A DNA stretch of 64,000 nt from the NCBI RefSeq assembly GCF_900095225.1, contig NZ_LT607417.1, forward strand, positions 169,540 through 233,539. Reading direction: 5' to 3'. Each line of letters begins with the position of its first letter. Within the stretch, counting starts at the first letter, position 1. Origin of the DNA: Pseudomonas sp. UMAB-08 (GTDB lineage Bacteria; Pseudomonadota; Gammaproteobacteria; Pseudomonadales; Pseudomonadaceae). Shown piece after piece: positions 26,373-36,750 of this stretch. The notes beneath the pieces are model-generated. The model made no database searches, was not told the origin of the DNA, and worked only from the letters and a program-made list of their open reading frames with translations. A program made the position numbers and the translations under genes.

Positions 26373-26415
26373 CTGATCTGGATCAACAACCCGGTCGGCA
26401 GACTGCAACTATAGT
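26373..26415 (+). promoter_or_regulatory. ANR/FNR-type box and promoter of the usp gene
   Basis: CTGAT-CTGG-ATCAA (26373-26386) differs from the FNR/ANR consensus TTGAT-N4-ATCAA at one base. A TATAGT -10 hexamer follows at 26410-26415, putting the box centre near -42, the class II activator position. This predicts oxygen-limited induction of the next gene. Confidence 0.75.
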
Positions 26416-26470
26416 TGTACTCAAACAGCCGCTGTGAAAATAGCCAGTCGCATCCAGGGAGATCCAACTC

Positions 26471-27334
26471 ATGCAAGCCGTTCGCAGCATCCTCGTGATA
26501 ATCGAGCCTCAACATGCCGAAAGCCTGGCCCTTAAACGCGCCAAACTGATATCCGCGGTCACTGGAGCGCATCTGCATTTGCTGGTCTACGACAAAAAAC
26601 ATGACCATTCGGCCCTGCTCAGCGTTCTCACGACCGGGTTGGTCAGCGAAGGCTTCAGCGTTACCGCTGAGCAGCAGTGGAACGAGACGCTGCATCAAAC
26701 CATCATTGATGCTCAGTTGGACAAAGGGTGTGGCCTGGTCATCAAGCAGCACTTCCCCGATAACCCGCTAAAAAAAGCCCTGCTGACTCCCGATGACTGG
26801 AAATTGCTGCGGCTGTGCCCAAGCCCGGTGCTGATGGTCAAAACCTCGACGCCGTGGACTGGCGGAGTGGTTCTGGCGGCGGTTGATGTCGGTAACTCTG
26901 ACGGCGAGCACCGCGCCCTGCATTTCAGCATCGTTGATCACGGCTTCCAGATTGCCGCGCTGGCCAAGGCGCAACTGCATGTCATCACCGCGCACCCTTC
27001 ACCCATGCTGTCAGCAGCCGACCCGGTGTTTCAGCTCAAGGAAAGCATCGAAGCCCGCTACCGGGATCAATGCCGGGCGTTTCAGGCCGAGTTCGATGTC
27101 GATGACGCCCACCTGCACATCGCCGAAGGCCCGGCCGACGTGCTGATCCCCTATACCGCGCGCAAACTCAACGCCGTCGTCACCGTGATCGGCACTGTGG
27201 CGCGCACGGGTATTTCCGGCGCACTGATCGGCAACACCGCCGAAGTGGTGCTCGATTCACTGGAAACCGATGTGCTCGTGCTGAAAACCGAAGAGATCAT
27301 TGCTCATCTGGAAGAGTTGGCGGCCAAGGGCTGA
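26471..27334 (+). CDS. Tandem universal stress protein (UspE-like)
   Basis: 287 residues with two Usp domains. The first (about 1-135) lacks a clear nucleotide-binding loop. The second carries the loop GTVARTGISGALIGNTAE near residues 238-255, of the G-2x-G-9x-G-S/T type. Such tandem proteins support survival under oxygen limitation in Pseudomonas, which fits the ANR-type box at about -42. It stands alone between the divergent miaE and the convergent DUF1289 gene. Confidence 0.9.
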   Translation: MQAVRSILVIIEPQHAESLALKRAKLISAVTGAHLHLLVYDKKHDHSALLSVLTTGLVSEGFSVTAEQQWNETLHQTIIDAQLDKGCGLVIKQHFPDNPLKKALLTPDDWKLLRLCPSPVLMVKTSTPWTGGVVLAAVDVGNSDGEHRALHFSIVDHGFQIAALAKAQLHVITAHPSPMLSAADPVFQLKESIEARYRDQCRAFQAEFDVDDAHLHIAEGPADVLIPYTARKLNAVVTVIGTVARTGISGALIGNTAEVVLDSLETDVLVLKTEEIIAHLEELAAKG

Positions 27335-27381
27335 TAGCGTTTGCGCTTGTTACATCGCCTTCGCGAAGGGCTTGAATCGAT

Positions 27382-27855
27382 TTACCTGACGCCAAACGCA
27401 TCCTTGAGAAAACCCGGAGCGATGTACCGTTCGTAATGGGCTTCTGACAGCAGAAAAAACTCGCGATCAATCGCATCGCGCAATTCTGGCAGAGCCCAGC
27501 TACGAAACTCTGGCATCAGCACCACGCCATACGCGTCGAGTTGACTGATAACCCGCGCACCGCGGGCAATCAGTTGGTAGGCCCAGCAATAGGCCGACTG
27601 ATGCGGCACAAAGCGGATTTTGCGTTTTTCCAGCTGCTGACGCAGCTTGGCGGCGTCGAACACTTCAAGCTTGGCGGTCATGACCTGGACGAGCAGTTGC
27701 TCCAGGCGTAGCCAGACCGCACGCTTTTCATCCTCGTTGTAACCATTCCAGTTGATCACTTCGTGGTGGAATCGCTTGCAACCACGGCACACCAGATCCC
27801 CATAAACAGTGGAACAGAGGCCGATGCAGGGGGTCTTGATGGTTTGATTGGACAT
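27382..27855 (-). CDS. DUF1289 domain protein with C-terminal extension
   Basis: 157 residues from an ATG at 27855. The N-terminus has two cysteine pairs, CIGLC and CRGC, spaced as in the DUF1289 metal-binding domain, then the RFHHEVINWN segment. About 100 residues follow (SAYCWAYQLIARGARVISQL) with no recognised motif. Function unknown. It is conserved upstream of acnB in pseudomonads as far as I recall. Confidence 0.8.
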   Translation of the reverse strand: MSNQTIKTPCIGLCSTVYGDLVCRGCKRFHHEVINWNGYNEDEKRAVWLRLEQLLVQVMTAKLEVFDAAKLRQQLEKRKIRFVPHQSAYCWAYQLIARGARVISQLDAYGVVLMPEFRSWALPELRDAIDREFFLLSEAHYERYIAPGFLKDAFGVR

Positions 27856-27941
27856 GGTCGAGAGGACGGCAACAGGCAAAACAAGCGCGCATGTTAGCCC
27901 TTTGTCTAACGAGGGTCACCCCTGAACATGCAGGGTCTAAC

Positions 27942-27970
27942 TTACCTTTACCCGATTTTTGCCGTAGAAT
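27942..27970 (+). promoter_or_regulatory. Possible distal acnB promoter
   Basis: TTACCT and TAGAAT (27965-27970) are separated by 17 bp, upstream of the MITE-like element. Transcription from here would carry the element in the acnB leader. The -35 is weak. Confidence 0.35.
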
Positions 27971-28001
27971 CATCGAGCCTTTTAAGGCGCCAATGTCCGT
28001 T

Positions 28002-28139
28002 AGAAGCTGTTTTCAAAGCGTCACGAGCACAGTCAAGTAACCCAGCAGTCCGGTGTTGATGCAGGTATTTCTCTTCGAAAAATCCTGTGTCGACACTCAT
28101 CAGCCGTCCTGCAGGCGTAAAACTTTGAAAACAGCTTCT
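28002..28139. mobile_element. MITE-like element with 17-bp perfect terminal inverted repeats
   Basis: AGAAGCTGTTTTCAAAG (28002-28018) and its exact reverse complement (28123-28139) bound a 138-bp segment with no complete gene. Size and structure fit a non-autonomous miniature transposable element, perhaps derived from a larger insertion sequence. A target-site duplication is not clear. It sits 121 bp upstream of the acnB start. Confidence 0.7.
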
Positions 28140-28260
28140 GTAAGAAATTACCGACTCCCCGGCCAAATGGCTCAAAAAGCCTAAAAAGCGCATGGGTGCG
28201 GATAATTTTCTGGATGAGCGTCCCGGACACCCATTTGGGACCACTGATGAGGGTAATACT

Positions 28261-30861
28261 GTGCTTGAAGCCTACCGTAAACACATCGAAGAGCGTGCCG
28301 CCCAGGGTATCGTGCCCCAGCCGCTTAACGCCGAACAAACCGCAGGCCTGATCGAGCTGCTGAAAAATCCCCCGGCTGGCGAAGAAGCTTTCCTTGTCGA
28401 CCTGATTACAAATCGCGTTCCACCAGGCGTTGACGAAGCTGCATACGTCAAAGCTGGCTTCCTGTCCGCTCTGGCCAAAGGTGAAGCCACCTCTCCGCTG
28501 ATCGACAAAAAGCGTGCCGTTGAGCTGTTGGGCACCATGCAAGGTGGCTACAACATCGTCACCTTGGTTGACCTGCTGGACAACGCTGAACTGGCGCCAG
28601 TCGCGGCCAAAGAACTCAAGCACACCCTGCTGATGTTCGACGCGTTCCACGACGTGGCTGAAAAAGCCAAGAACGGCAACGTTCACGCTAAAGGTGTTCT
28701 GCAATCCTGGGCCGACGGCGAGTGGTTCCAGAAGCGCCCTGTTCTGGACGACAAAATCAGCCTGCGCGTGTTCAAGGTCACCGGCGAAACCAACACCGAC
28801 GACCTGTCCCCTGCACCTGATGCCTGGTCCCGTCCTGACATCCCGCTGCACGCCCTGGCCATGCTGAAAATGGCCCGTGACGGCATCGTGCCTGATGAAC
28901 AAGGCGTGACTGGCCCGATGAAACAGATCGAAACCATGCGCGGCCAAGGTTTCCCTATCGCCTACGTCGGTGACGTGGTCGGTACCGGTTCTTCGCGTAA
29001 ATCAGCTACCAACTCGGTGCTGTGGTTCTTCGGCGACGACGTTCCTTTCGTACCGAACAAGCGCTCCGGCGGCTTCTGCTTCGGTAACAAGATCGCTCCA
29101 ATCTTCTACAACACCATGGAAGATGCTGGCGCTCTGCCGATCGAATTCGACGTTTCCCTGATGAACATGGGCGACGTGATCGACCTTTACCCGCATGCCG
29201 GTAAAGTCACCAAGCACAACAGCGAAGAAGTCCTGGCCACCTTCGAAATGAAGACCCCGGTACTGCTCGACGAAGTTCGTGCTGGCGGCCGTATCCCGCT
29301 GATCATCGGCCGTGGCCTGACCGAAAAAGCCCGTACCGAACTGGGTCTGCCACCTTCGACCCTGTTCAAGCTGCCTGAACAACCGGCTGCCAGCACCAAG
29401 GGTTTCACCCTGGCGCAGAAAATGGTCGGCAAGGCATGCGGCGTCGCCGGTGTTCGTCCAGGCACGTACTGCGAGCCGAAGATGACCACCGTCGGTTCCC
29501 AGGACACGACTGGCCCGATGACCCGCGACGAATTGAAAGACCTGGCTTGCCTGGGTTTCTCTACCGATCTGGTCATGCAGTCTTTCTGCCACACCGCGGC
29601 ATATCCAAAGCCGATCGACGTCAAGACTCACCACACACTGCCTGACTTCATCATGACCCGCGGCGGCGTTTCCCTGCGTCCGGGCGATGGCATCATCCAC
29701 AGCTGGCTGAACCGTATGCTGCTGCCGGACACCGTCGGTACCGGTGGTGACTCGCACACCCGTTTCCCAATGGGGATTTCCTTCCCGGCCGGTTCCGGTC
29801 TGGTCGCGTTCGCTGCTGCCACGGGCGTTATGCCGTTGGACATGCCGGAATCGATCCTGGTCCGCTTCAAAGGCAAAATGCAACCGGGCGTCACCCTGCG
29901 TGACCTCGTTCACGCCATTCCTTACTACGCGATTCAGGCTGGCCTGCTGACCGTAGAGAAGAAAGGCAAGAAAAACGCATTCTCCGGTCGCATCCTGGAA
30001 ATCGAAGGCCTCGACAACCTGAGCATCGAACAGGCTTTCGAGCTGTCCGACGCCTCTGCCGAGCGTTCCGCTGCCGGTTGCACCATCAAGCTGTCGAAAG
30101 AGTCCATCTCCGAGTACCTGAAGTCCAACATCACCCTGCTGCGCTGGATGATCGGCGAAGGCTACGGTGATGCTCGTACTCTGGAACGTCGTGCTCAAGC
30201 GATGGAAGCCTGGGTTGCCAACCCTGAGCTGATGGTTGCCGATGCTGACGCCGAATACGCCGAAACCATCGAAATCGACCTGGCTGACATCAAAGAGCCT
30301 GTGCTCTGCGCGCCAAACGACCCGGACGACGCCCGTCTGCTTTCCAGCGTTGCTGGCGAGAAGATCGACGAAGTGTTCATCGGTTCGTGCATGACCAACA
30401 TCGGTCACTTCCGCGCTGCCGGCAAACTGCTGCAGAAAGTTGAAGGTTCGCTGCCAACCCGTCTGTGGTTGTCGCCTCCGACCAAAATGGACGCGCACCA
30501 GTTGACCGAAGAAGGCTACTACGGCATCTACGGCAAAGCTGGCGCACGCATGGAAATGCCAGGTTGCTCGCTGTGCATGGGTAACCAGGCACGCGTTGAA
30601 CCTAACGCTACCGTGGTGTCCACGTCGACCCGTAACTTCCCCAACCGTCTGGGCGATGGCGCGAACGTTTACCTGGCCTCGGCTGAGTTGGCGTCTGTTG
30701 CATCGATCCTGGGTCGCCTGCCGACCGTTGAGGAATACATGGCCTACGCGAAAGAAATCGACACCATGGCAGCGGACGTTTACCGCTACCTGAGTTTCGA
30801 CCAGATCGCAGAATTCCGTGAGTCGGCAGCCAATGCCAACATCCCGGTAATTCAAGCGTAA
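28261..30861 (+). CDS. acnB: Aconitate hydratase B
   Basis: The main TCA-cycle aconitase (citrate to isocitrate, also 2-methylaconitate chemistry); 866 residues from a GTG at 28261 ([16 protein letters not shown], with GAGGG upstream), against 865 in E. coli. The N-terminal HEAT-like domain and swivel domain precede the catalytic domains. 4Fe-4S cysteines are in [10 protein letters not shown] and GCSLCMGNQ near the C-terminus. Codon use is strongly biased as in highly expressed genes. A terminator follows. Confidence 0.97.
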   Translation: MLEAYRKHIEERAAQGIVPQPLNAEQTAGLIELLKNPPAGEEAFLVDLITNRVPPGVDEAAYVKAGFLSALAKGEATSPLIDKKRAVELLGTMQGGYNIVTLVDLLDNAELAPVAAKELKHTLLMFDAFHDVAEKAKNGNVHAKGVLQSWADGEWFQKRPVLDDKISLRVFKVTGETNTDDLSPAPDAWSRPDIPLHALAMLKMARDGIVPDEQGVTGPMKQIETMRGQGFPIAYVGDVVGTGSSRKSATNSVLWFFGDDVPFVPNKRSGGFCFGNKIAPIFYNTMEDAGALPIEFDVSLMNMGDVIDLYPHAGKVTKHNSEEVLATFEMKTPVLLDEVRAGGRIPLIIGRGLTEKARTELGLPPSTLFKLPEQPAASTKGFTLAQKMVGKACGVAGVRPGTYCEPKMTTVGSQDTTGPMTRDELKDLACLGFSTDLVMQSFCHTAAYPKPIDVKTHHTLPDFIMTRGGVSLRPGDGIIHSWLNRMLLPDTVGTGGDSHTRFPMGISFPAGSGLVAFAAATGVMPLDMPESILVRFKGKMQPGVTLRDLVHAIPYYAIQAGLLTVEKKGKKNAFSGRILEIEGLDNLSIEQAFELSDASAERSAAGCTIKLSKESISEYLKSNITLLRWMIGEGYGDARTLERRAQAMEAWVANPELMVADADAEYAETIEIDLADIKEPVLCAPNDPDDARLLSSVAGEKIDEVFIGSCMTNIGHFRAAGKLLQKVEGSLPTRLWLSPPTKMDAHQLTEEGYYGIYGKAGARMEMPGCSLCMGNQARVEPNATVVSTSTRNFPNRLGDGANVYLASAELASVASILGRLPTVEEYMAYAKEIDTMAADVYRYLSFDQIAEFRESAANANIPVIQA

Positions 30862-30876
30862 CGAAACACCGCGTTG

Positions 30877-30909
30877 AAAAAACCCCGTCCTGGTGACGGG
30901 GTTTTTTTT
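30877..30909 (+). terminator. Rho-independent terminator of acnB
   Basis: CCCCGTC-5-GACGGGG flanked by A6 and T8 runs, 16 bp after the acnB stop. Confidence 0.9.
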
Positions 30910-30936
30910 GCCTTCAAGACTGTCAGAGTCAGAAAA

Positions 30937-30974
30937 CAAAAAAGCCCCGCATCTCGCGATGCAGGGCTTTTCTT
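30937..30974 (-). terminator. Rho-independent terminator of gdhB
   Basis: GCCCCGCATC-TCGC-GATGCAGGGC flanked by A and T runs, 22 bp past the gdhB stop on the minus strand. It is separate from the acnB terminator. Confidence 0.85.
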
Positions 30975-30996
30975 GTTACCGCTTCAACTCAAACCA

Positions 30997-33900
30997 TCAA
31001 ACCACAACAGCCTGACCACTCATCGCCAGATCCAGCAACTCACGGTTGGCGACCGCATACATCGCGTAGTCAGTTCCGCTGGCCGCACGCAGCTCGACCA
31101 GCATTGCGCGCCAGCGCTCGACCATTGGCAGGTGCTGTTCAAGCCACAACGCCAGACGTGCTTCGACATCCGCTGGAGCATCCGGCATCTGCAGGACCGA
31201 CACGGTGATCGCCCGTTGCTGCCAGTCGATGTCGTCACGGAAGGCTTCACGTGCCAGGGCCTGCCAGTTGTTTTCCACCGGCAGGTTGCTGATCTGTTGC
31301 AAGTACCAGGTCACGTCCAGCGCGCTGCCCACGGCGAAGTAAGCCTTGGCCACGTCGGCAGCATTCTGCCCGGTGACGTCCGACGCTTCGATGATTGGCA
31401 ACAGCGTGTACAAGTGGCTGGTGCCTGCGACCATGCGCGCCAGCAACTCGGGTACGCCGGCTTCGACATACGCCTGATAACGGGTCTGCCAGACTTCCCG
31501 GGTCGGGCCTTCCAGCAGCTCGTCGAGCTTGAGACCCAACGCCGCGATGTGCGGACCGAAGTGTGCGACGTCGCGTCCAGCATCCAGTTCGTTGCGACGG
31601 CTGCGCAGGAACCAGCGCGTGGCGCGACGCCCCAGACGCATCAGCTCGTCCATCAGGGCCAGCTGGATTTCGGCCGGAACCTTGTAATCCAGCGCCTCGA
31701 TCTGACGGAACCAGTGTGGCAGGTGGAAGATGTCCCGCACGATCACGTAAGCGCCCGCCACATTGGCCGCACTCATGCCAGTGGACTCTTTGAGCCGCTG
31801 AACGAAGGTGATGCCCATATGGTTGACCAGGTCGTTGGCGATCTGGGTGCTGACGATTTCGCGTTTGAGGCGGTGACGACGCATGGCCTCGGAGAACTTG
31901 GCGGCCAGTGACGGCGGGAATGCCGTCTCCATGTCGCGCACCAGATAATCGTCATCGGGAACGCGGGATCCGAGCAGTGCTTCCTTCAGGTCGATTTTGC
32001 TATAAGAGATCAGCACCGACAGTTCGGCACGGGTCAGACCATGGCCCGCCGCAGTGCGCTCGGTCAGCTGCTCTTCGGTCGGAAGGAACTCGATGGCACG
32101 GTCCAGCTTGCCCCGCGCCTCCAGATCGCTCATCAGACGCTTGTATTCAGCGATCCGCTCATAAGCGCGACGCGCGGCCAGGGACAAGGCCTGCGTCTGC
32201 TTATAGTTGTTGCCCAGCACCAGGCTGCCGACTTCGTCGGTCATGCTTTCGAGCAGCAGGTTGCGCTGCTTCTCGGTCATGTCACCGGCCTGAACGACTT
32301 CGTTGAGCAGGATCTTGATGTTCACTTCGTGGTCGGAGCAATCCACACCACCGGCGTTGTCGATGAAGTCGGTGTTGGAGCCGCCACCATTGAGGCCGAA
32401 CTCGACCCGACCCAGCTGGGTCATGCCGAGGTTGCCGCCCTCGCCCACTACTTTGCAGCGCAGTTCGTTGCCGTTCACACGCAGCGCATCGTTGGCCTTG
32501 TCGCCAACATCAGCGTGGCTTTCTTCGCTGGATTTGACGTACGTACCAATACCGCCGTTCCACAGCAGATCCACCGGCGCCTTGAGCAAGGCATTGAGCA
32601 GTTCGGTCGGGGTCAGCTTGTCGGCCGTGATGTCGAAGCGTTCTTTCATCTGTGGACTGATGGCGATGCTTTTCGCACTGCGCGAGAAGATCCCGCCGCC
32701 TTCGGACATGATGCTGGCGTCGTAGTCGCTCCAGGCCGAACGCGGCAGATCGAACAAGCGCTGACGCTCGACGAAGCTGTTAGCCGGCTCAGGGTTAGGA
32801 TCGATGAAGATGTGCAGGTGGTTGAACGCAGCAACCAGCAGCAGCTTGTCGGACATCAACAGGCCGTTGCCGAACACGTCACCGGCCATGTCACCGATAC
32901 CGATCACACTGATGCTGTCTTGCTGGACGTTGATGTTGCGTTCACGGAAGTGACGCTGCACACCGACCCACGCGCCTTTAGCGGTGATGCCCATTTTTTT
33001 GTGATCGTAACCGGCCGAACCACCCGAGGCGAAAGCATCACCGAGCCAGAAGCCGTAATCGATGGCAATGCCGTTGGCGATATCGGAGAACGTTGCGGTG
33101 CCTTTGTCGGCAGCAACGACGAGGTAGGGATCATCCTCGTCATGACGCACTACATTGGTCGGCGGCACCAGGCCACCGTCCTTGAGGTTGTCGGTGATGT
33201 CCAGCAAACCGGAAATGAAGATTTTGTAGCAGGTGATCGCTTCAGCCTGAGTCTCGTCACGGCTGCCGCCAATCAACGGCAGGCGACGCGGAATGAAGCC
33301 ACCTTTGGCGCCCACTGGCACGATGACCGAGTTCTTCACTTGTTGGGCTTTTACCAGACCCAGCACTTCGGTACGGAAATCTTCCTCACGGTCCGACCAG
33401 CGCAGGCCGCCGCGAGCAACATTACCGAAACGCAGGTGAACGCCTTCAACGCGTGGCGAATAGACGAAAATCTCGAATTTCGGCACCGGCTTGGGCAGCT
33501 CGGGAATCAGGCGCGGGTTGAACTTGAAGCTGAAGTAGCTCTTGTTATGACCTTGGGCGTCTGGCTGGTAGAAGTTGGTCCGCAAGGTAGCTTTGATCAG
33601 GTCCAGGTAGCGACGCAGGATGCGGTCTTCGTTGAGCACCTGAACGTTGTCCAGTGCCGCCAGAATCGCTTGTTCCAGACGCTGCTGCTTGTCTTCAAGG
33701 TCGTCGGCAGTCAGTTTGCGCGCCAGATAGAAGCGCGTTTTGAACAACCGTGTCAGCTCGCGAGCGATATCGGTGTGATTGTTCAGGGTGCTGGCGATAT
33801 AACCCAGATCAAAGCCCAGACGAATCTGTTTCATGTAGCGGGCATAAGCACGCAGCAACGCGACATCGCGCCATGGCAGACCCGCCGTCAATACCAGACG

Positions 33901-35859
33901 GTTGAACGCATCATTTTCCGCATCGCCGCTCACGATGTGCACGAACGCATCTTGCAGCGTGTCATTGAGCTGCTGAATGTCGAGGTTCAGGCCTTCACCC
34001 GCCGTAAAGGCAAAGTCGTGAATCCAGAACTCGCGACCATTTTTTCGACGCAGGCGATAAGGGAACTCGCCCAGCACGCGCAGGCCAAGGTTTTCCAGAA
34101 TCGGCAGGACGTCGGACAAGGCCAGCGGGGTATCGGCGTGATACAGCTTGCAATGCAGTTGCTGCTTACCGGCTTGCGCCAGCGGCTGGTAGAAGCTCAT
34201 CACCAGCGGATTGGCTTCGGTCAGGCTGAGCAAATGCTGCATGTCGACCACGGCCGAATGCGCAGCGAAGCGCTCGCGGTAACCGGCCGGGAAACCTTTA
34301 GGGAAGTCGGACAGCACATTGGTGCCGTGGGCTTCGCCAAAGCTTTCGATAACGAGGCTGGAGTAATCGTCCTGCCACGAACGGCAGGCCTGTACCACTT
34401 CGTTTTCCAGCTGCTGTGCGTCGATGTCGAGACGGCTTTTCGGGTCCACTCGCAGGATCAACTGCACGCGCGCCAGGACTGACTCGGAGAAGAAGGTCCA
34501 GAATTCGCAATCGCTGGCCTTCAGGCGATCCATCAGTACTTGCTGGATTTTCTGCCGGACTTCGGTGGAGTAAACGTCGCGTGGCACATAGGCCAGGCAG
34601 TAGCAGAAGCGGCCATACGGGTCTTTGCGCAGGAACACGCGAATCTTGTTGCGCTCCTGGATCTGGACGATGGACATCACGGTGCTGAACAGCTCGTCCA
34701 CCGGGGTCTGGAACAGGTCATCACGCGGCAGTACTTCCACCACCTGCGCCAATTCCTTGCCCAGATGCGCCTTGGCGTCGAAACCGGAACGACGCTCGAC
34801 TTCGGCAACCTTGCGGCGAATGTAAGGGATCTGACGCACGCTCTCGCCGTACACCGACGAGGTGTACAGACCCATGAAGCGGCATTCCTTGATCACTTTG
34901 CCGGTAGCATCGATCTTGCGGATCGACACGTAATCGGGGTACGCCGGGCGATGCACGCGGCTTGGGTGTGCAGCCTTGGCGAACGACAGCAACATCGGCT
35001 CTTGCAGGTAATTCACTGCGTAGTCTTCGATGTGCAGGTCTTCTTTGGTCAGCCCTGCGCGCAGCAGCTTGGTCAGACCGAGGAAGGACGACTCGTCATA
35101 CACCAGGTAGCCGCCGCCATTGTCATTACGGACTTCGAATTCTTCGTAGCCAAGGAAGGTGAAGTGGTTGTCCACCAGCCATTGCAGGAAGACCTTGACC
35201 TCGGACTTCTCGCCTTCTTCAACGGCAAACTCAAGGGTGTCGATACCGGCCAGCAGTTCGTTGATCTTGACCTTCATCGGCTCGAAGTCAGCGACCGCGA
35301 TCCGTACTTCATCCAGCACTTGCTCGAGTTCACGAACCAGCACATTCATTTCGGCAGCATTGGCGCAGCGATCAATCTCCAGGTACATCAGAGATTCTTC
35401 CAGGATGTCCTCGCCGTGAGAACCCTTGGGCAACAACTCCAGCAATTCGCCATTGCTGCCGCGACGCACGCTCAGCACGGTGGTTTGCAGGGTGTGAATG
35501 CTGTAACCGCGACGGTTCAGCTCGGTACGAACCGAGTCCACCAAAAACGGCAGATCGTGATGCAGAACCTCGACCGCGGTGTGGGTCGATTGCCAGCCAT
35601 GGCGCTCGTAATCAGGGTTGTAGACCCGCACTTGCGGATGAATATGTTCAAAACGTTCAAGCAGTCGCCAGGCAGACAAGGTGCAACCGGCCAGGTCGGA
35701 TAGCCGGCGCTGGGTCAGTTCATCAAGGGAAATAATGCCGAAGAATTGCTCAGCGAACAGCGCCACTTGTGGCAGTGCCTGTTCACTGATGTGCTGCGCC
35801 AGTGCCGCTTGCAGTTGATGCTGGAAGTCGGACTTGCTGGCTGCGGTGAAGAACGCCAT
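30997..35859 (-). CDS. gdhB: NAD-specific glutamate dehydrogenase, large (180-kDa) type
   Basis: 1620 residues, the size of the L_180 class. It catabolises glutamate to 2-oxoglutarate and ammonia, feeding arginine and glutamate use. The central catalytic domain has GGLRWSDREEDFRTEV and a substrate lysine in VPVGAKGGFIPR. Long N-terminal ACT-like and C-terminal helical regions flank it. ATG at 35859 with GGAG upstream. In P. aeruginosa the same gene lies beside a moxR operon, as here. Regulation cannot be read, but the 499-bp upstream gap leaves room for several sites. Confidence 0.97.
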   Translation of the reverse strand: MAFFTAASKSDFQHQLQAALAQHISEQALPQVALFAEQFFGIISLDELTQRRLSDLAGCTLSAWRLLERFEHIHPQVRVYNPDYERHGWQSTHTAVEVLHHDLPFLVDSVRTELNRRGYSIHTLQTTVLSVRRGSNGELLELLPKGSHGEDILEESLMYLEIDRCANAAEMNVLVRELEQVLDEVRIAVADFEPMKVKINELLAGIDTLEFAVEEGEKSEVKVFLQWLVDNHFTFLGYEEFEVRNDNGGGYLVYDESSFLGLTKLLRAGLTKEDLHIEDYAVNYLQEPMLLSFAKAAHPSRVHRPAYPDYVSIRKIDATGKVIKECRFMGLYTSSVYGESVRQIPYIRRKVAEVERRSGFDAKAHLGKELAQVVEVLPRDDLFQTPVDELFSTVMSIVQIQERNKIRVFLRKDPYGRFCYCLAYVPRDVYSTEVRQKIQQVLMDRLKASDCEFWTFFSESVLARVQLILRVDPKSRLDIDAQQLENEVVQACRSWQDDYSSLVIESFGEAHGTNVLSDFPKGFPAGYRERFAAHSAVVDMQHLLSLTEANPLVMSFYQPLAQAGKQQLHCKLYHADTPLALSDVLPILENLGLRVLGEFPYRLRRKNGREFWIHDFAFTAGEGLNLDIQQLNDTLQDAFVHIVSGDAENDAFNRLVLTAGLPWRDVALLRAYARYMKQIRLGFDLGYIASTLNNHTDIARELTRLFKTRFYLARKLTADDLEDKQQRLEQAILAALDNVQVLNEDRILRRYLDLIKATLRTNFYQPDAQGHNKSYFSFKFNPRLIPELPKPVPKFEIFVYSPRVEGVHLRFGNVARGGLRWSDREEDFRTEVLGLVKAQQVKNSVIVPVGAKGGFIPRRLPLIGGSRDETQAEAITCYKIFISGLLDITDNLKDGGLVPPTNVVRHDEDDPYLVVAADKGTATFSDIANGIAIDYGFWLGDAFASGGSAGYDHKKMGITAKGAWVGVQRHFRERNINVQQDSISVIGIGDMAGDVFGNGLLMSDKLLLVAAFNHLHIFIDPNPEPANSFVERQRLFDLPRSAWSDYDASIMSEGGGIFSRSAKSIAISPQMKERFDITADKLTPTELLNALLKAPVDLLWNGGIGTYVKSSEESHADVGDKANDALRVNGNELRCKVVGEGGNLGMTQLGRVEFGLNGGGSNTDFIDNAGGVDCSDHEVNIKILLNEVVQAGDMTEKQRNLLLESMTDEVGSLVLGNNYKQTQALSLAARRAYERIAEYKRLMSDLEARGKLDRAIEFLPTEEQLTERTAAGHGLTRAELSVLISYSKIDLKEALLGSRVPDDDYLVRDMETAFPPSLAAKFSEAMRRHRLKREIVSTQIANDLVNHMGITFVQRLKESTGMSAANVAGAYVIVRDIFHLPHWFRQIEALDYKVPAEIQLALMDELMRLGRRATRWFLRSRRNELDAGRDVAHFGPHIAALGLKLDELLEGPTREVWQTRYQAYVEAGVPELLARMVAGTSHLYTLLPIIEASDVTGQNAADVAKAYFAVGSALDVTWYLQQISNLPVENNWQALAREAFRDDIDWQQRAITVSVLQMPDAPADVEARLALWLEQHLPMVERWRAMLVELRAASGTDYAMYAVANRELLDLAMSGQAVVV

Positions 35860-36358
35860 CTGTGGTACTCCGCTTGGGCTTTTTATTGATGGAAGCGTCG
35901 CATCCCGTTCAGGGGATCGCCATCACGCGTGCTGGGTTTCAAACAAAAGCAGCACAGCATGACAGGGTAGTGAAGCTAAAGAACAAACGCTCGTCACGAT
36001 CGGGTAGTCACATTCATTTTCCCGGGAGTGAACCCGGCGAAGAAAATGGGCATCTACAAAAACGACTGCCCAGGCGGGCTGTGTCTTTAGAGGTGTCCAT
36101 CCTGCTGCGAAGCTTAACGATAGCGGGCCCGGCCCTGCTTGCGGTGCTGCGACATATTCGGTCATCGGCACGTAACAGGCGCGCGAAATCCCCTCTAAAC
36201 AGAGGTCGACACCGAATGAGGTGTTCTTGAATGATCAAGGGAAGGCATTGCCGATACTGAGAAGAGGATCACAGCCAGCAGGATGAAGCGGGGGATTGTG
36301 GGTAAAACGTCACGGGGTGCGATTGCGCACCCCTGGACAAGCAGCCGATGATCAGGGA
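35860..36358. other. Intergenic region upstream of gdhB
   Basis: No convincing gene. It contains an inverted repeat CATTTTCCCGGG...CCCGG...AAAATG at 36015-36048 and must hold the leftward gdhB promoter. Short open frames on the minus strand near 36195-36419 overlap the next gene and lack a good start. Confidence 0.5.
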
Positions 36359-36577
36359 TCAGGCTTTTTTCAAGAACTCGGTACGCAATACCAGGCCTTT
36401 GACTTTCTCGACCTTGCATTCAACTTCGTCTTCGTTATCGGTCAGGCGAATGCCCTTGACCATGGTGCCGCGCTTCAGGGTAACCGAAGTGCCTTTGACT
36501 TTAAGGTCCTTGATCAGCGTCACTGAGTCGCCGTCGGCCAGTTGGGTGCCATTGCTGTCTCTAACAATCAGGGTCAT
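36359..36577 (-). CDS. Small PhnA/YjdM C-terminal-domain protein
   Basis: 72 residues, rich in charged beta-strand sequence (DGDSVTLIKDLKVKG, KGIRLTDNEDEVECKVEKVKG, LRTEFLKK). It corresponds to the C-terminal PhnA domain alone: the N-terminal zinc ribbon of full-length YjdM (about 110 aa) is missing. Function in this short form is unknown. The name is by family resemblance only and does not imply phosphonate metabolism. Confidence 0.85.
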   Translation of the reverse strand: MTLIVRDSNGTQLADGDSVTLIKDLKVKGTSVTLKRGTMVKGIRLTDNEDEVECKVEKVKGLVLRTEFLKKA

Positions 36578-36750
36578 ATCGAGTAAACATTCTTAAGCAT
36601 TACGAAGGTGTAATGGCCCGCATTATAGCCCCTGCCCCGACCAATAAAAACCTAGCGGGCCGCTGGGACATAGCGTGTAATTAACCGACAAACAATCGCC
36701 GAGACTGGCAAAATCGCATTCCGCCCGTCTCGATAGATCAGGAAACCATC

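Noticed and set aside
28033-28947. 304-residue minus-strand frame across the MITE-like element and into acnB
   Set aside because: Most of it is the antisense of acnB, and the part in the element shows no transposase motif.
36195-36419. 74-residue minus-strand frame with a hydrophobic centre
   Set aside because: It overlaps the PhnA-domain gene in another frame and has no credible start signal.
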